64,000 nucleotides of DNA from Streptomyces caniscabiei (lineage in GTDB: Bacteria; Actinomycetota; Actinomycetes; Streptomycetales; Streptomycetaceae), in the NCBI RefSeq assembly GCF_014930365.1, contig NZ_JABXWI010000003.1, positions 248,001 through 312,000 on the forward strand, read 5' to 3'. Each line of letters begins with the position of its first letter. Position 1 is the first letter of the stretch. Below are positions 40,631-48,752 of this stretch, in pieces. Made by a program: the position numbers and the translations under genes. Below the pieces are notes generated by a model. It did no database searches, was not told the origin of the DNA, and worked only from the letters and a program-made list of their open reading frames with translations.

Positions 40631-40652
40631 TCGCGCAGTTCCCCGCGCCCCT
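40631..40652 (+). repeat. Dispersed intergenic repeat, copy 3
   Basis: An exact copy of the 22-bp core (TCGCGCAGTTCC to GCGCCCCT), between the convergent DUF6114 and hypothetical-protein genes. Confidence 0.85.
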
Positions 40653-40674
40653 GGGGGGGTGCGGGGTTCGGCGT

Positions 40675-41067
40675 TCACCGCGGGGCCGACGCCGTCGCGG
40701 CCGAACTCAGCACCGAGTGCAGCCGGGCCGTGTTCGTCCAGTACGTGTCGTGGGTGAGCGGGACGCGCCAGTAGAGGCCGGGGCCCGCGGTACGGCGCAG
40801 CGGCGGGACGGCCACATGGCTGCCCCGGCCGAGGACCTGGACGTCGGGCAGGCGCCAGGCGGCCGCGTCGCCCGGCGGGACCAGCCAGTACATGATGCCG
40901 CCGTAGCCGTCCTTGATGACGGCGCCGCTCTCGTCCCCGAGGGACTTGAGGGCGAGGGCGCCGAGGTCCGCCGGCACCCGTACGGCGTTCCACCAGCGCC
41001 CGGCGGGCACGGTGCGTACTTCGGGGCTGTAGGAACACATCCAGCGCGGGGCCCTGCTGACAGTCAT
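40675..41067 (-). CDS. Conserved hypothetical protein
   Basis: A 130-residue protein without signal peptide or membrane helix. Notable stretches are DGYGGIMYWLVPPGDAAAW and GSHVAVPPLRRTAGPGLYWRVP, which look like a compact Pro- and Trp-rich fold. I cannot assign a function. ATG 41067 is taken as start; GTG 41076 is an alternative. It diverges from the P450 gene at 41267, with about 200 bp between starts. Confidence 0.7.
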   Translation of the reverse strand: MTVSRAPRWMCSYSPEVRTVPAGRWWNAVRVPADLGALALKSLGDESGAVIKDGYGGIMYWLVPPGDAAAWRLPDVQVLGRGSHVAVPPLRRTAGPGLYWRVPLTHDTYWTNTARLHSVLSSAATASAPR

Positions 41068-41266
41068 GGCACTCACCGGCTCTTCATGGGGGGGGTCCGC
41101 CCGATCCTAGGAGCGGCCCCGGCGGCCGACTTGCGAGTACGCGCAGGGAAGTTGCCGTCGTACGCAGCGCGTGGCGCGCGATCTCGCCCCGCGGCGCCGC
41201 CGAGCCGTAGCGTGACCGGGCTTGCACGTTGCGCTGTTGGACCGTCTTCGAACCAGGAGGACCCAC

Positions 41267-42514
41267 ATGGGCCACCCGAGCCCCTTGGTGATCGACCCGA
41301 CCGGCCGTGACATCCACGGTGAGGCCGCCCGTATCCGCGAGACGGGTCCGGCGACCCGGGTCGTGCTGCCGGGGCCGCCGGTCGTGGAGGCCTGGGCCGT
41401 CAGCAGCCCCGAGCTGCTCAAGCGGCTGCTCACCGATCCGCGGGTGTCGAAGGACGCGCGGCAGCACTGGCCCCGGTTCGCCGCCGGCGAGATCACGCCG
41501 GAGTGGCCGCTGTTCACCTGGGTCGCCGTGCAGAACATGTTCACCGCGTACGGCGGGGACCACAAGCGGCTGCGCACGCTGATCGCCAAGGCGTTCACCG
41601 CGCGCCGCACCAACGCGCTCCAGCCGCGGATCGAGCAGATCACCGAGGGGCTGCTGGACCGGATCGAGGAGGGCCTGCGGGGCGGGGCGACCGTCGATCT
41701 GCGGGAGGAGTTCTGCTATCCGCTGCCGATCCAGGTGATCACCGACCTCTTCGGGCTGCCCGAGGAACGGGGCGCGGAACTCCGGGAGTTGGTGGACAAG
41801 ATCTTCGACACGTCCGCCGATCCCGGGGAGATGTCCGCCGCGTTCGGGCGGTTGCAGGGGGTGCTGGGGGAACTCGTCGCCACGAAGCGGGAGACGCCCG
41901 GCGACGACCTCGCCTCCGGGCTGATCTCCGCCCGCGACGAGGACGACGCCCGGCTCAGCGAGCAGGAGTTGATCGACACGCTGGTGCTGATGATCAGCGC
42001 CGGGCACGAGACGACCGTCAACCTCCTCGACCAGGCCGTCCATGCCCTGCTGACCCACCCCGAGCAGCTCGCGCACGTCCAGGAAGGGCGGGCGACCTGG
42101 GACGACGTGATCGAGGAGACCCTCCGGGTCCAGGCGCCGGTGGCGAGCCTGCCGCTGCGGTACGCCGTGGAGGACCTCGACCTCGCCGAGTTCGGCGGCC
42201 CCGAGGGTGTGGTGATCGCGCGGGGTGAGCCGATCCTGGCGGCGTACGCGGCCGCCGGGCGCAGCCCCGAACGGCACGGGAAGGACGCCGACGTCTTCGA
42301 CGTCAGCCGGGCCGACAAGGAACACCTCGCATTCGGCCACGGGGTTCACCACTGCCTGGGCGCCCCCCTCGGCCGGCTGGAGGCCAGGATCGCCCTCCCG
42401 GCCCTCTTCACCCGCTTCCCGAACCTGCGACTGGCGTCCACGGGAGCCGACCTGGGCCACGTGGAGTCCTTCATCTCCAACGGCCACCGCCACCTCCCGG
42501 TCCGCACCACCTGA
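41267..42514 (+). CDS. Cytochrome P450
   Basis: A 415-residue class I bacterial P450. The I-helix is SAGHETTV, the K-helix EXXR is ETLR, and the heme loop is FGHGVHHCLG with axial Cys363. The sequence resembles the CYP154 group, which in Streptomyces commonly lies next to conservons together with a CYP157. ATG 41267 has AGGAGG eight bases upstream. It converges on the CYP157-like gene that ends the first conservon operon. No ferredoxin gene is adjacent. The substrate is unknown. Confidence 0.93.
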   Translation: MGHPSPLVIDPTGRDIHGEAARIRETGPATRVVLPGPPVVEAWAVSSPELLKRLLTDPRVSKDARQHWPRFAAGEITPEWPLFTWVAVQNMFTAYGGDHKRLRTLIAKAFTARRTNALQPRIEQITEGLLDRIEEGLRGGATVDLREEFCYPLPIQVITDLFGLPEERGAELRELVDKIFDTSADPGEMSAAFGRLQGVLGELVATKRETPGDDLASGLISARDEDDARLSEQELIDTLVLMISAGHETTVNLLDQAVHALLTHPEQLAHVQEGRATWDDVIEETLRVQAPVASLPLRYAVEDLDLAEFGGPEGVVIARGEPILAAYAAAGRSPERHGKDADVFDVSRADKEHLAFGHGVHHCLGAPLGRLEARIALPALFTRFPNLRLASTGADLGHVESFISNGHRHLPVRTT

Positions 42515-42540
42515 CGCTCCCCGCCCCGGCTTCGGCGGCG

Positions 42541-42558
42541 GCCCGGAGGCCTCCGGGC
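42541..42558. terminator. 18-bp palindrome between the two convergent P450 genes
   Basis: GCCCGGAGG-CCTCCGGGC is a perfect palindrome 27 bp after the first P450 stop and 29 bp before the end of the second, suited to a shared terminator. Confidence 0.6.
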
Positions 42559-42586
42559 GAGGCCTCCGGGGTGGTGAGGCGGGCCG

Positions 42587-43987
42587 TCACTCCCCTCGCC
42601 ACCAGGACAGCAGGCGGGTCCAGGGGGAGGTCGGGGAAGTCGGAGCGGGGGCCTGGGTGGTGGGGGCGGGGCGGGTCCTGGCCTCGGGGGTGGTGGTCGG
42701 TCCGCGGGACGGGGGGCGTTCTGTCACGGGGGCCGGGGGGAAGGTCACCGGCAGGGCCGCGAGGGCTCGGTGGAAGGGGCCCGGGCGCCATTCCAGGGCG
42801 TCCACGGGTACCGCGAGGTCGACGTCGGGCAGGCGGTCGAGGAGCTTCTCCACCGCCACCGAGGCGATCAGCCGGGCCTCGCTCCGCGCGGGACAGTTGT
42901 GCGGGCCCGCGCTCCACGCCAGGTGGGCCCGGTTGCCCGTCCGCTGATCGGTCGTCAGGGTTGGATCGGTGTTGGCCGCGGCCAGCGAGACGACGAGCGG
43001 AGCACCGGCCTTCAGCAGCGCGCCCTCGTACACCACGTCCCGCCTCGGGTAGTGCACGGCGTAGTTGGCCATCGGCGGATCGGTCCACAGCACCTCGTCC
43101 AGGGCGTCCTCGACGGGCAGGCTGCCGCCGGCCAGGTCACCGGCGAAGCGGTCGTCGGAGAGCAACAGCCGCAGCCCGCCCGCGATGAGGTTCTGCTGCG
43201 GCTCGGTGCCCGCGCCCATGAGCACGACGAGGGTGTGGACCATCTCCTCGTCGGTGAGCCCCGCCGGGTGCAGGGTCAGCCATGACGTCACGTCCGCCCG
43301 GGGGCGCTTCCGCTTGAGCGTGACCAGTTCGAGGAGCGTGGCGCCGAGCAGTGCGTCGGCGCGTTCGGCGTCCACCCCGTCGAAGATGCCGGACATGCCC
43401 TCGACCAGCTTCAGCCCCAGCTCGGCCGGACAGCCGAAGAGGTGGTTGAAGACGAGCAGGGGCAGCACCTGGGCGTACTCGCCGAGGAGGTCCGCCTCGC
43501 CGGTGGGCGCGAACCGGTCGATGAGGGTGTCCGCGCTGCGTTCGACGTAGCCGCGCAGGGTGTGGGGCTCGACCCGGGCGAGGCTGTCGGTGATGGCGCC
43601 GCGCAGCCGCCGGTGCTCCTCGCCGTCGGAGAACAGGGCGTTGGGCCGGTACATCATCATCGGCACGACGGGGCTGTCCGGGGGGACGGTGCCGTCCGCC
43701 AGGTCGTTCCAGCGGCGCGGGTCCTTGGAGAAGGTCTCCGTGCCGCGCAGGACGTGCAGGGCGGCGTCGTAGGAGGTGACGAGGGTGGCGCGTACGCCGG
43801 GGGCCAGCTCGACGGGCGCGGTCGGCCCGGTCGCGCGCGCCCGCCGGTAGAACGCGGCCGGGTCGGCGGCGAACTCCGGTCCGTACATGGGCTGGTGGGC
43901 CGGGCAGCCCGGGGGCGGACCGGAGGTACCGGAAGGACCGGGGGTGTCGGAGGGTCCGGTCGGGCGGGACGGCGGGGCGGGGGTCAC
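42587..43987 (-). CDS. CYP157-like cytochrome P450 lacking the EXXR motif
   Basis: A 466-residue P450. The heme loop is SAGPHNCPAR with axial Cys365, and the I-helix is GAGTEPQ. At the K-helix, where P450s have Glu-X-X-Arg, it reads DEVLW (E298, W301). Loss of the Arg is a known trait of the CYP157 family, which lies in conservon operons. A 60-residue Pro/Thr-rich tail ends in SPWTRLLSWWRGE, an amphipathic, Trp-rich segment. The GTG at 43987 overlaps the cvnD stop (GTGA), so this is the fifth gene of the operon. Confidence 0.88.
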   Translation of the reverse strand: MTPAPPSRPTGPSDTPGPSGTSGPPPGCPAHQPMYGPEFAADPAAFYRRARATGPTAPVELAPGVRATLVTSYDAALHVLRGTETFSKDPRRWNDLADGTVPPDSPVVPMMMYRPNALFSDGEEHRRLRGAITDSLARVEPHTLRGYVERSADTLIDRFAPTGEADLLGEYAQVLPLLVFNHLFGCPAELGLKLVEGMSGIFDGVDAERADALLGATLLELVTLKRKRPRADVTSWLTLHPAGLTDEEMVHTLVVLMGAGTEPQQNLIAGGLRLLLSDDRFAGDLAGGSLPVEDALDEVLWTDPPMANYAVHYPRRDVVYEGALLKAGAPLVVSLAAANTDPTLTTDQRTGNRAHLAWSAGPHNCPARSEARLIASVAVEKLLDRLPDVDLAVPVDALEWRPGPFHRALAALPVTFPPAPVTERPPSRGPTTTPEARTRPAPTTQAPAPTSPTSPWTRLLSWWRGE

Positions 43988-44586
43988 GCGGGCTCCAGTT
44001 CGGTCGTGCGGCCCAGGAGGTACTCGACGAGGGCGATCAGCGCCCGGGTGGAGGAGTCCGGGTCGCGGGCGTCGCAGCGCACCAGCGGGGTCTCGTCCAG
44101 CAGGTCGAGGGCCTCGCGCACCTCGGCCAGATCGTGCACGGGGGCGCCCTCGAAGTCGTTGACGGCGACGGCGTACGGCAGGTCCAGCTCCTCCAGGACG
44201 CCCATCACGTCGAAGGAGTGGGACAGCCGGCGGGTGTCGGCGAGGACCAGCGCGCCGAGGGCACCGCGGGTCATGTCCTGCCAGAGCCTGGTGAAGCGCT
44301 GTTGCCCGGGGGTGCCGAACAGGTACAGCACCAGGGAGTCGTCGAGGGTGAGCCGGCCGAAGTCCATGGCGACCGTGGTGGTGGTCTTGTCCCGGGTGCC
44401 GGCGAGATCGTCGACGAGCGCGCCGGCCTCCGTCATGACCTCCTCGGTGCGCAGCGGCCGGATCTCGGAGAGTGTGCCGACGAACGTGGTCTTGCCGACC
44501 GCGAAGTGACCGACGACCAGCAGCTTGGCCGCCGTCCGCACGGTGGGACGCAGATAGACGTCGTCAGAGGCGGGCGCGGAGCCCAT
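43984..44586 (-). CDS. cvnD: Conservon GTPase CvnD (cluster 1)
   Basis: A 200-residue small GTP-binding protein related to MglA/Arf types. The P-loop is GHFAVGKTT, switch 2 is FGTPGQQRF, and the usual NKxD is replaced by AVNDFEG, as in other CvnD proteins. It is the output GTPase that associates with CvnB and CvnC at the membrane. ATG 44586 lies inside the end of cvnC (23-bp overlap), and its stop overlaps the P450 start. Its effector region differs clearly from the other two CvnD proteins of this window. Confidence 0.93.
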   Translation of the reverse strand: MGSAPASDDVYLRPTVRTAAKLLVVGHFAVGKTTFVGTLSEIRPLRTEEVMTEAGALVDDLAGTRDKTTTTVAMDFGRLTLDDSLVLYLFGTPGQQRFTRLWQDMTRGALGALVLADTRRLSHSFDVMGVLEELDLPYAVAVNDFEGAPVHDLAEVREALDLLDETPLVRCDARDPDSSTRALIALVEYLLGRTTELEPA

Positions 44587-44920
44587 CGAGGACCTCCTGG
44601 AGGATGCGGGCGTCGGACGGCCGGGCGGGCGGTATCGGTGCGCGGGTGACGATGTGGCCGCTGTCCATGAGGTCGGCGACCAGCACCTTGGTCACGCTGA
44701 CCGGCAGTTCCAGGTGGCTCGCCACCTCGGCCAGGGAGAGCGAGCCGGGCCGGCACATGTCCATCACCCGGCGCTTCTCCGGGTTGAGACCGGTCAGCGG
44801 CAGATCGGTCGCGGCGACCAGCAGCGTGACCAGGTCCAGGGTGTTGCGGGTCGGCCGGGCGCGGCCGTCGGTGACGACGTAGGACCGCACCAGTCGTCCC
44901 CGGGGCCGGCGGGGCGTCAT
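44564..44920 (-). CDS. cvnC: Conservon DUF742 protein CvnC (cluster 1)
   Basis: A 118-residue DUF742 protein, predicted winged-helix-like. Family segments: RLVRSYVVTDGRARPTRNTLDLVTLL and SLAEVASHLELPVSVTKVLVADL. ATG 44920 overlaps the cvnB stop (ATGA), and the gene end overlaps the cvnD start. It belongs to the A-B-C-D protein complex. Confidence 0.93.
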   Translation of the reverse strand: MTPRRPRGRLVRSYVVTDGRARPTRNTLDLVTLLVAATDLPLTGLNPEKRRVMDMCRPGSLSLAEVASHLELPVSVTKVLVADLMDSGHIVTRAPIPPARPSDARILQEVLDGLRARL

Positions 44921-45330
44921 GCCCTGCTGCCCGTGTCCAGCCGTGCCGGGCTGGACAGTTCCTTGCCGAGCCGGTCGACGAGCTTGTGCATGCGGTACGT
45001 CACCGCCTCCATGTCGACCTCGTCGCCGGTGGAGACCGCGAGATAGGCGCCCTCGCCGGCCGCGACGAGGAAGACGAAGCCGTGTCCGAACTCGATCAGG
45101 GTCTGGCGCCACGGGCGGTCGGCGGGGCCGCAGAACTCCGAGGTGCTGCGGCTGATGGACTGGAGTCCCGAGAGCCCGGCGGCGAGGCGCTCGGCGTCGT
45201 CGCGGCCGATGTCGGCGGAGTGGGCGCGGAGCATGCCGTCGGCGGAGAGCAGGATGGCGTGCCGTGCTTCGGGGACCTTCAGCACGTCGTCGAGCATCCA
45301 GCCCAGCTCGTTGTTCGTGGGCTCGATCAT
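44917..45330 (-). CDS. cvnB: Conservon roadblock/LC7 protein CvnB (cluster 1)
   Basis: A 137-residue roadblock/LC7-domain protein. HAILLSADGMLRAHS and GFVFLVAAGEGAYLAVS are the two conserved strands. Such proteins bind and regulate small GTPases, here CvnD. ATG 45330 overlaps the cvnA stop (ATGA) and its stop overlaps the cvnC start, so translation of the whole operon is coupled. Confidence 0.93.
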   Translation of the reverse strand: MIEPTNNELGWMLDDVLKVPEARHAILLSADGMLRAHSADIGRDDAERLAAGLSGLQSISRSTSEFCGPADRPWRQTLIEFGHGFVFLVAAGEGAYLAVSTGDEVDMEAVTYRMHKLVDRLGKELSSPARLDTGSRA

Positions 45331-46871
45331 GCGTGGGGGGTCCCTTCGTTCTCGTGGGGGGTGGGCGACGCGGGGTCGGCGACGGCATCGGCGGAGCCAC
45401 GCTCACGGTCGGAGCCGGCCCCCCGGTCTGCTTCACGTCCGGCTCCGGGGTCGGTTTCACGTCCGGCTTCGAGTCCGGCTTCGGGGCCGGGTTCAAGTCC
45501 CGCTTCGGGGCCGGGTTCACGTCCGGCTTCGAGTCCGGCTCCAGGGCCGGGTTCCCGTCCGGCTTCGGGGCCGGGATCCCGGACGTACTCCTCCTCGTCG
45601 AGGATGCGTCCGGCCGCCCGGCCGAAGCGGGTGCCGCGGGCGAAGGCGCCCATGAGGCGGGCGTTCTCCTCGGGCGACCGGCCGGGGGGCTCCTCGGCCC
45701 GTGCCACGGGCTCCGGTTCGGGGGCCGCGGTCCGCCGGGGGGTGCGCCGACGGCGTTTGGGCAGTCCGCCCTCGGTGGTGTCGACGGGGGCGGCCTCGAC
45801 GGTCGCCGGGCGGGGGCCGGGGGCGGCCCCGGTGACGCGCGCCGGTTCGGCCCGTGGCTCCGGGGCGGCGGGCTCCAGCTGGGTGAGCAGCACGGTGGGC
45901 AGGAACGCGACGGCGCGGACACCGCCGTACGGCGAGCGGGTGTCCACGGAGACGGTGAAGCCGTAGCGCCGGGCGAGCATCCCGATGACGGCGAAGCCGA
46001 ACTGGGGCGGGTCGTCGAGGCGGGTGACGTCCACCTCTCCGTCGCCGGTGAGCAGCCGGGTGGCGCGCTGCACGGCGTGGGCGTCCATGCCGACGCCGGC
46101 GTCGTCGACGATCACGCATGCGCCGTTGTGCACGGGCTGGACGTCGACCTCGACGGTGGTGTTGGGCTGGGAGTGCCGGGCCGCGTTGTCGAGGAGCTCG
46201 GCGACCGCGAGGACGACCGGCTCCACGGCTCGGCTCACCACCGCGAGGTCGACCCGGCCGTGGACCCGGACGCGCCGGTAGTCGCGGATGCGCGAGGTGG
46301 CGCCCCGGACGACCTCGACCAGCGGGGAGGTGGCCCGCTGCCGGCCCGGCCAGGAGCCGCAGAGCACGGCGATGGCCTGGGCGCGTCGGCCGAACTGGGC
46401 GTTGGTGTGGTCGATCTCGAGGAGGTCGCGCAGCACGTCGGGGTCGTCGTGCCGCTCCTGCATCTCGGAGATGGACATCTGCTGTTCGTTGGCGAGGGCC
46501 TGGATCGAGCGCATGGACGCCTTGAGGGCGGCCTTGGCGGACTGGTCGGCGCGATGCTGCGCGTGCTCGACGGCGCCGGAGAAACGGGCGAGCACCTCGT
46601 CGAGGCCCTTGCCGAACTCCGTCCCGGCGAGGCGGCCGTCGAGCGGTCCGACGCCGGGGGCGGCCTGGCCGGGGTGATCGGCGAGGGCCGGCAGACGGAC
46701 CGTGACCAGCCGGCGCAGCTCCTCCTCCCGGGCCCGTACGTCGTCGGCCAGGACCGCGTTCCTTCCGCGTTGCCGCCTGGTGATCCGGTGCTGGCGCAGC
46801 AGGAGTACGGCGGTGGCGAACAGGCCCGCCGCGAGGGCCCAGGTCACCGCCTGCGATATCGGTTCGGTCAT
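45327..46871 (-). CDS. cvnA: Conservon histidine-kinase-like sensor CvnA (cluster 1)
   Basis: A 514-residue membrane sensor. One N-terminal helix (about 8-24), a coiled-coil region, a DHp-like segment with LLEIDHTNAQFGRRAQ, then a HATPase: N-box LAVAELLDNAARHS, G1 DDAGVGM and FGFAVIGMLARRYGF. The tail has GLPKRRRR, ENARLMGAFARGTRFGRAAG, then a run rich in Gly/Pro/Glu/Ala (about 420-495) coded by a tandem repeat. It is the first gene of the operon. ATG 46871 begins the membrane helix. Confidence 0.92.
   Translation of the reverse strand: MTEPISQAVTWALAAGLFATAVLLLRQHRITRRQRGRNAVLADDVRAREEELRRLVTVRLPALADHPGQAAPGVGPLDGRLAGTEFGKGLDEVLARFSGAVEHAQHRADQSAKAALKASMRSIQALANEQQMSISEMQERHDDPDVLRDLLEIDHTNAQFGRRAQAIAVLCGSWPGRQRATSPLVEVVRGATSRIRDYRRVRVHGRVDLAVVSRAVEPVVLAVAELLDNAARHSQPNTTVEVDVQPVHNGACVIVDDAGVGMDAHAVQRATRLLTGDGEVDVTRLDDPPQFGFAVIGMLARRYGFTVSVDTRSPYGGVRAVAFLPTVLLTQLEPAAPEPRAEPARVTGAAPGPRPATVEAAPVDTTEGGLPKRRRRTPRRTAAPEPEPVARAEEPPGRSPEENARLMGAFARGTRFGRAAGRILDEEEYVRDPGPEAGREPGPGAGLEAGREPGPEAGLEPGPEAGLEAGRETDPGAGREADRGAGSDRERGSADAVADPASPTPHENEGTPHA
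45425..45590. repeat. Tandem repeat coding for the CvnA C-terminal tail
   Basis: Variants of GTCCGGCTTCGGGGCCGGGT, interleaved with shorter versions, repeat across this stretch. In the cvnA frame they encode alternating Glu-Ala-Gly-(Leu/Arg)-Glu-Pro-Gly-Pro units. Copy number may vary between strains. Confidence 0.75.
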
Positions 46872-47233
46872 GAAGTACGCGTCCTAACGTCCTCAAGTCC
46901 CCGGGCGTCGGGGGTCCCGGGACGCCGGCGGGAGTTGACGGAGCGCACGACGCTAGCGGCGCGACCGCGCGGACACTTTCCGTGACGCGCAGGGAAGTTG
47001 TCACGGGGCGCATGAGTGGCACACGGGGCGCGATGTGTGCGGTGAGGTTTGCCCTGGCATATTCGACGACTCGGTCCGGGCGGCATGGCAACCGCTTGCC
47101 ACGCTAGGGTGCCTTCCTGGTCCGACCGGACGGTAACCATCTTTGATCATGCAGTAGTTGAAGATTTCCGTATGGGGGACCGTATAGAGACAACGAGGAC
47201 GTCGTCGGGGGCCCGGCACCGGGGAGGAGAACG
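46872..47233. other. Divergent intergenic region between cvnA (cluster 1) and the AraC regulator
   Basis: About 360 bp with no gene. It must hold both promoters. GTCCG-AC-CGGAC at 47120-47131 is a small inverted repeat before a less GC-rich stretch (47135-47180) that probably contains the regulator's promoter. Confidence 0.55.
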
Positions 47234-48190
47234 TTGCCCGCGGGAAGTTACAGCGTCGAGGCGCTGACCACCGAGGAGCTGACCCCTCGTGAGCGTGCCG
47301 ATTTCTGGACCGAGCGGATCGGCTCGTACCAGTCGCGGATGGGTTTCAGATACGCGCGGTCGGAGAACTTCCGCGGCGAGACCGTCCGTCAGCGCACCGA
47401 CACCTACCAGTTGGTGAAGTACCGGTCGGACGAGATCGAGTACACCCGCACGATGCGCCAGGTGCGTCAGGACCCGGACGAGGACTACCGGCTGCTGGTG
47501 CCGACGAGCGGTGAGATCGTGCTGCGGCAGGACGGCGAGGAGGCCCGGCTGACCCCGGGCACGGCGGCGCTGGTCACCTTCGCGTCACCGTTCCAGTGCC
47601 TGCAGAGCGACGCCATCGACGCGTTCATCTTCACCATTCCGGCCCGCGAGGTGGACGGCCGGCTCAACAGCAGGTCGCCGGTGGCCAGCGGGCTGGATCT
47701 GGCGACCGGTCTCGGCCGTATCGTCGGCTCGATGCTGACCGGGCTGCACGAGGAGCGCGCGCACCTCACCGACCCGGAGTTCAACGCCGTCTCCGACCGG
47801 GTGGTGGAGCTGGTGTGCATGCTGGCCGCCGGCGACGACCGCCCCGACGCCCCCGGGCAGCTGGGCGAGGTGGAGGCGATGGTCCGCCGCTATGTGCGCG
47901 ACCACGCGGCCGATCCGAACCTGACGGGTACGGCGGTGGCGCGCGCGCTCGGCTGGTCGCTGCGTCAGATCCAGCTGGCCCTGCAGAAGGCGGGCACCAC
48001 GCCCCGGGAGCTGATCCGGGAGGAGCGGCTGCGGCTGGTCCGGGACCGCTTACTCTGCGCGGAGTGCGAGCATCTGACGATCACGGATCTCGCCTACTCC
48101 GCCGGTTTCTCCTCCGCGAGCGCTCTGAGCACGGCCTTCCGCCGACGCTACGGCGTCAGTCCACGGGAGATGCGGCAGAGCATACGCTGA
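47234..48190 (+). CDS. AraC family transcriptional regulator with a TTA codon
   Basis: A 318-residue regulator: N-terminal AraC-like ligand-binding domain (about 1-180, with EIVLRQDGEEARL) and a C-terminal double HTH (GTAVARALGWSLRQIQLALQ, then TITDLAYSAGFSSASALSTAFRRRYGVSP). The start is a TTG at 47234 with GGAGGAG at ideal spacing. Codon 273 (48050-48052) is TTA, the rare leucine codon that needs the bldA tRNA in Streptomyces, so its full translation should follow development. It lies between two conservons and diverges from cluster 1. Confidence 0.92.
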   Translation: MPAGSYSVEALTTEELTPRERADFWTERIGSYQSRMGFRYARSENFRGETVRQRTDTYQLVKYRSDEIEYTRTMRQVRQDPDEDYRLLVPTSGEIVLRQDGEEARLTPGTAALVTFASPFQCLQSDAIDAFIFTIPAREVDGRLNSRSPVASGLDLATGLGRIVGSMLTGLHEERAHLTDPEFNAVSDRVVELVCMLAAGDDRPDAPGQLGEVEAMVRRYVRDHAADPNLTGTAVARALGWSLRQIQLALQKAGTTPRELIREERLRLVRDRLLCAECEHLTITDLAYSAGFSSASALSTAFRRRYGVSPREMRQSIR

Positions 48191-48752
48191 GTCAACTCCG
48201 CATGAACACAGGGGAGTTCGAGCCAGGGCAGCACAACAGGCACGACCCGCCGAGTAGGTTCTCACACCGGCCTGGCGTATCGTTCCATTGAAGTCTAAAG
48301 CTTAGCCAAAGCATGACCGGCGGTCGACCCTGGCCGCTTTCCGCCCCTCGTGGTGTGAATGTTCCTGGAGCGCGTCGCGCCCACCGTGTGCGACCTCGCC
48401 CCTTTCGCACCCGACCCGGCTCGCCGCGAGGGGCGTTGACACGAGGCACCACGGCGCACGCTGGCGTGAATCATGCGCTCCACGCGGCCGGTATCGACGG
48501 CCGGAACGGTCGAATCCGCAGGTGACCCGCCTCCCGGCGACCCCTCTTTCACAGACGGCGCGGCGCCGTGGCCGAGGTGTGAAGAACTGCTGTCCCGCCG
48601 CCTCGCGGGAAGGAGGTAGAAAGGCGTCGCAGACCCTTGCCGCGCTGACGGCACCTCAGGTGACAGACCTCCCCTGAGCGTCTAGGACCGCTGGTCAGAT
48701 AGTTGACGTTCTTCGCTACTCTGTCGCGTACTGGCTGATCGAGAGGACTCCG
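48191..48752. other. 562-bp intergenic region before conservon cluster 2
   Basis: No convincing gene. A less GC-rich spot at 48290-48315 (CTAA-AGC-TTAG) follows the regulator gene, and the last 60 bp, with TTGACG at 48701-48706, should hold the cluster 2 promoter, though no good -10 is at standard spacing. Confidence 0.55.

Noticed and set aside
48295..48654. A 119-codon minus-strand open frame in the gap before conservon cluster 2
   Set aside because: No motif, no ribosome site and composition like non-coding DNA.
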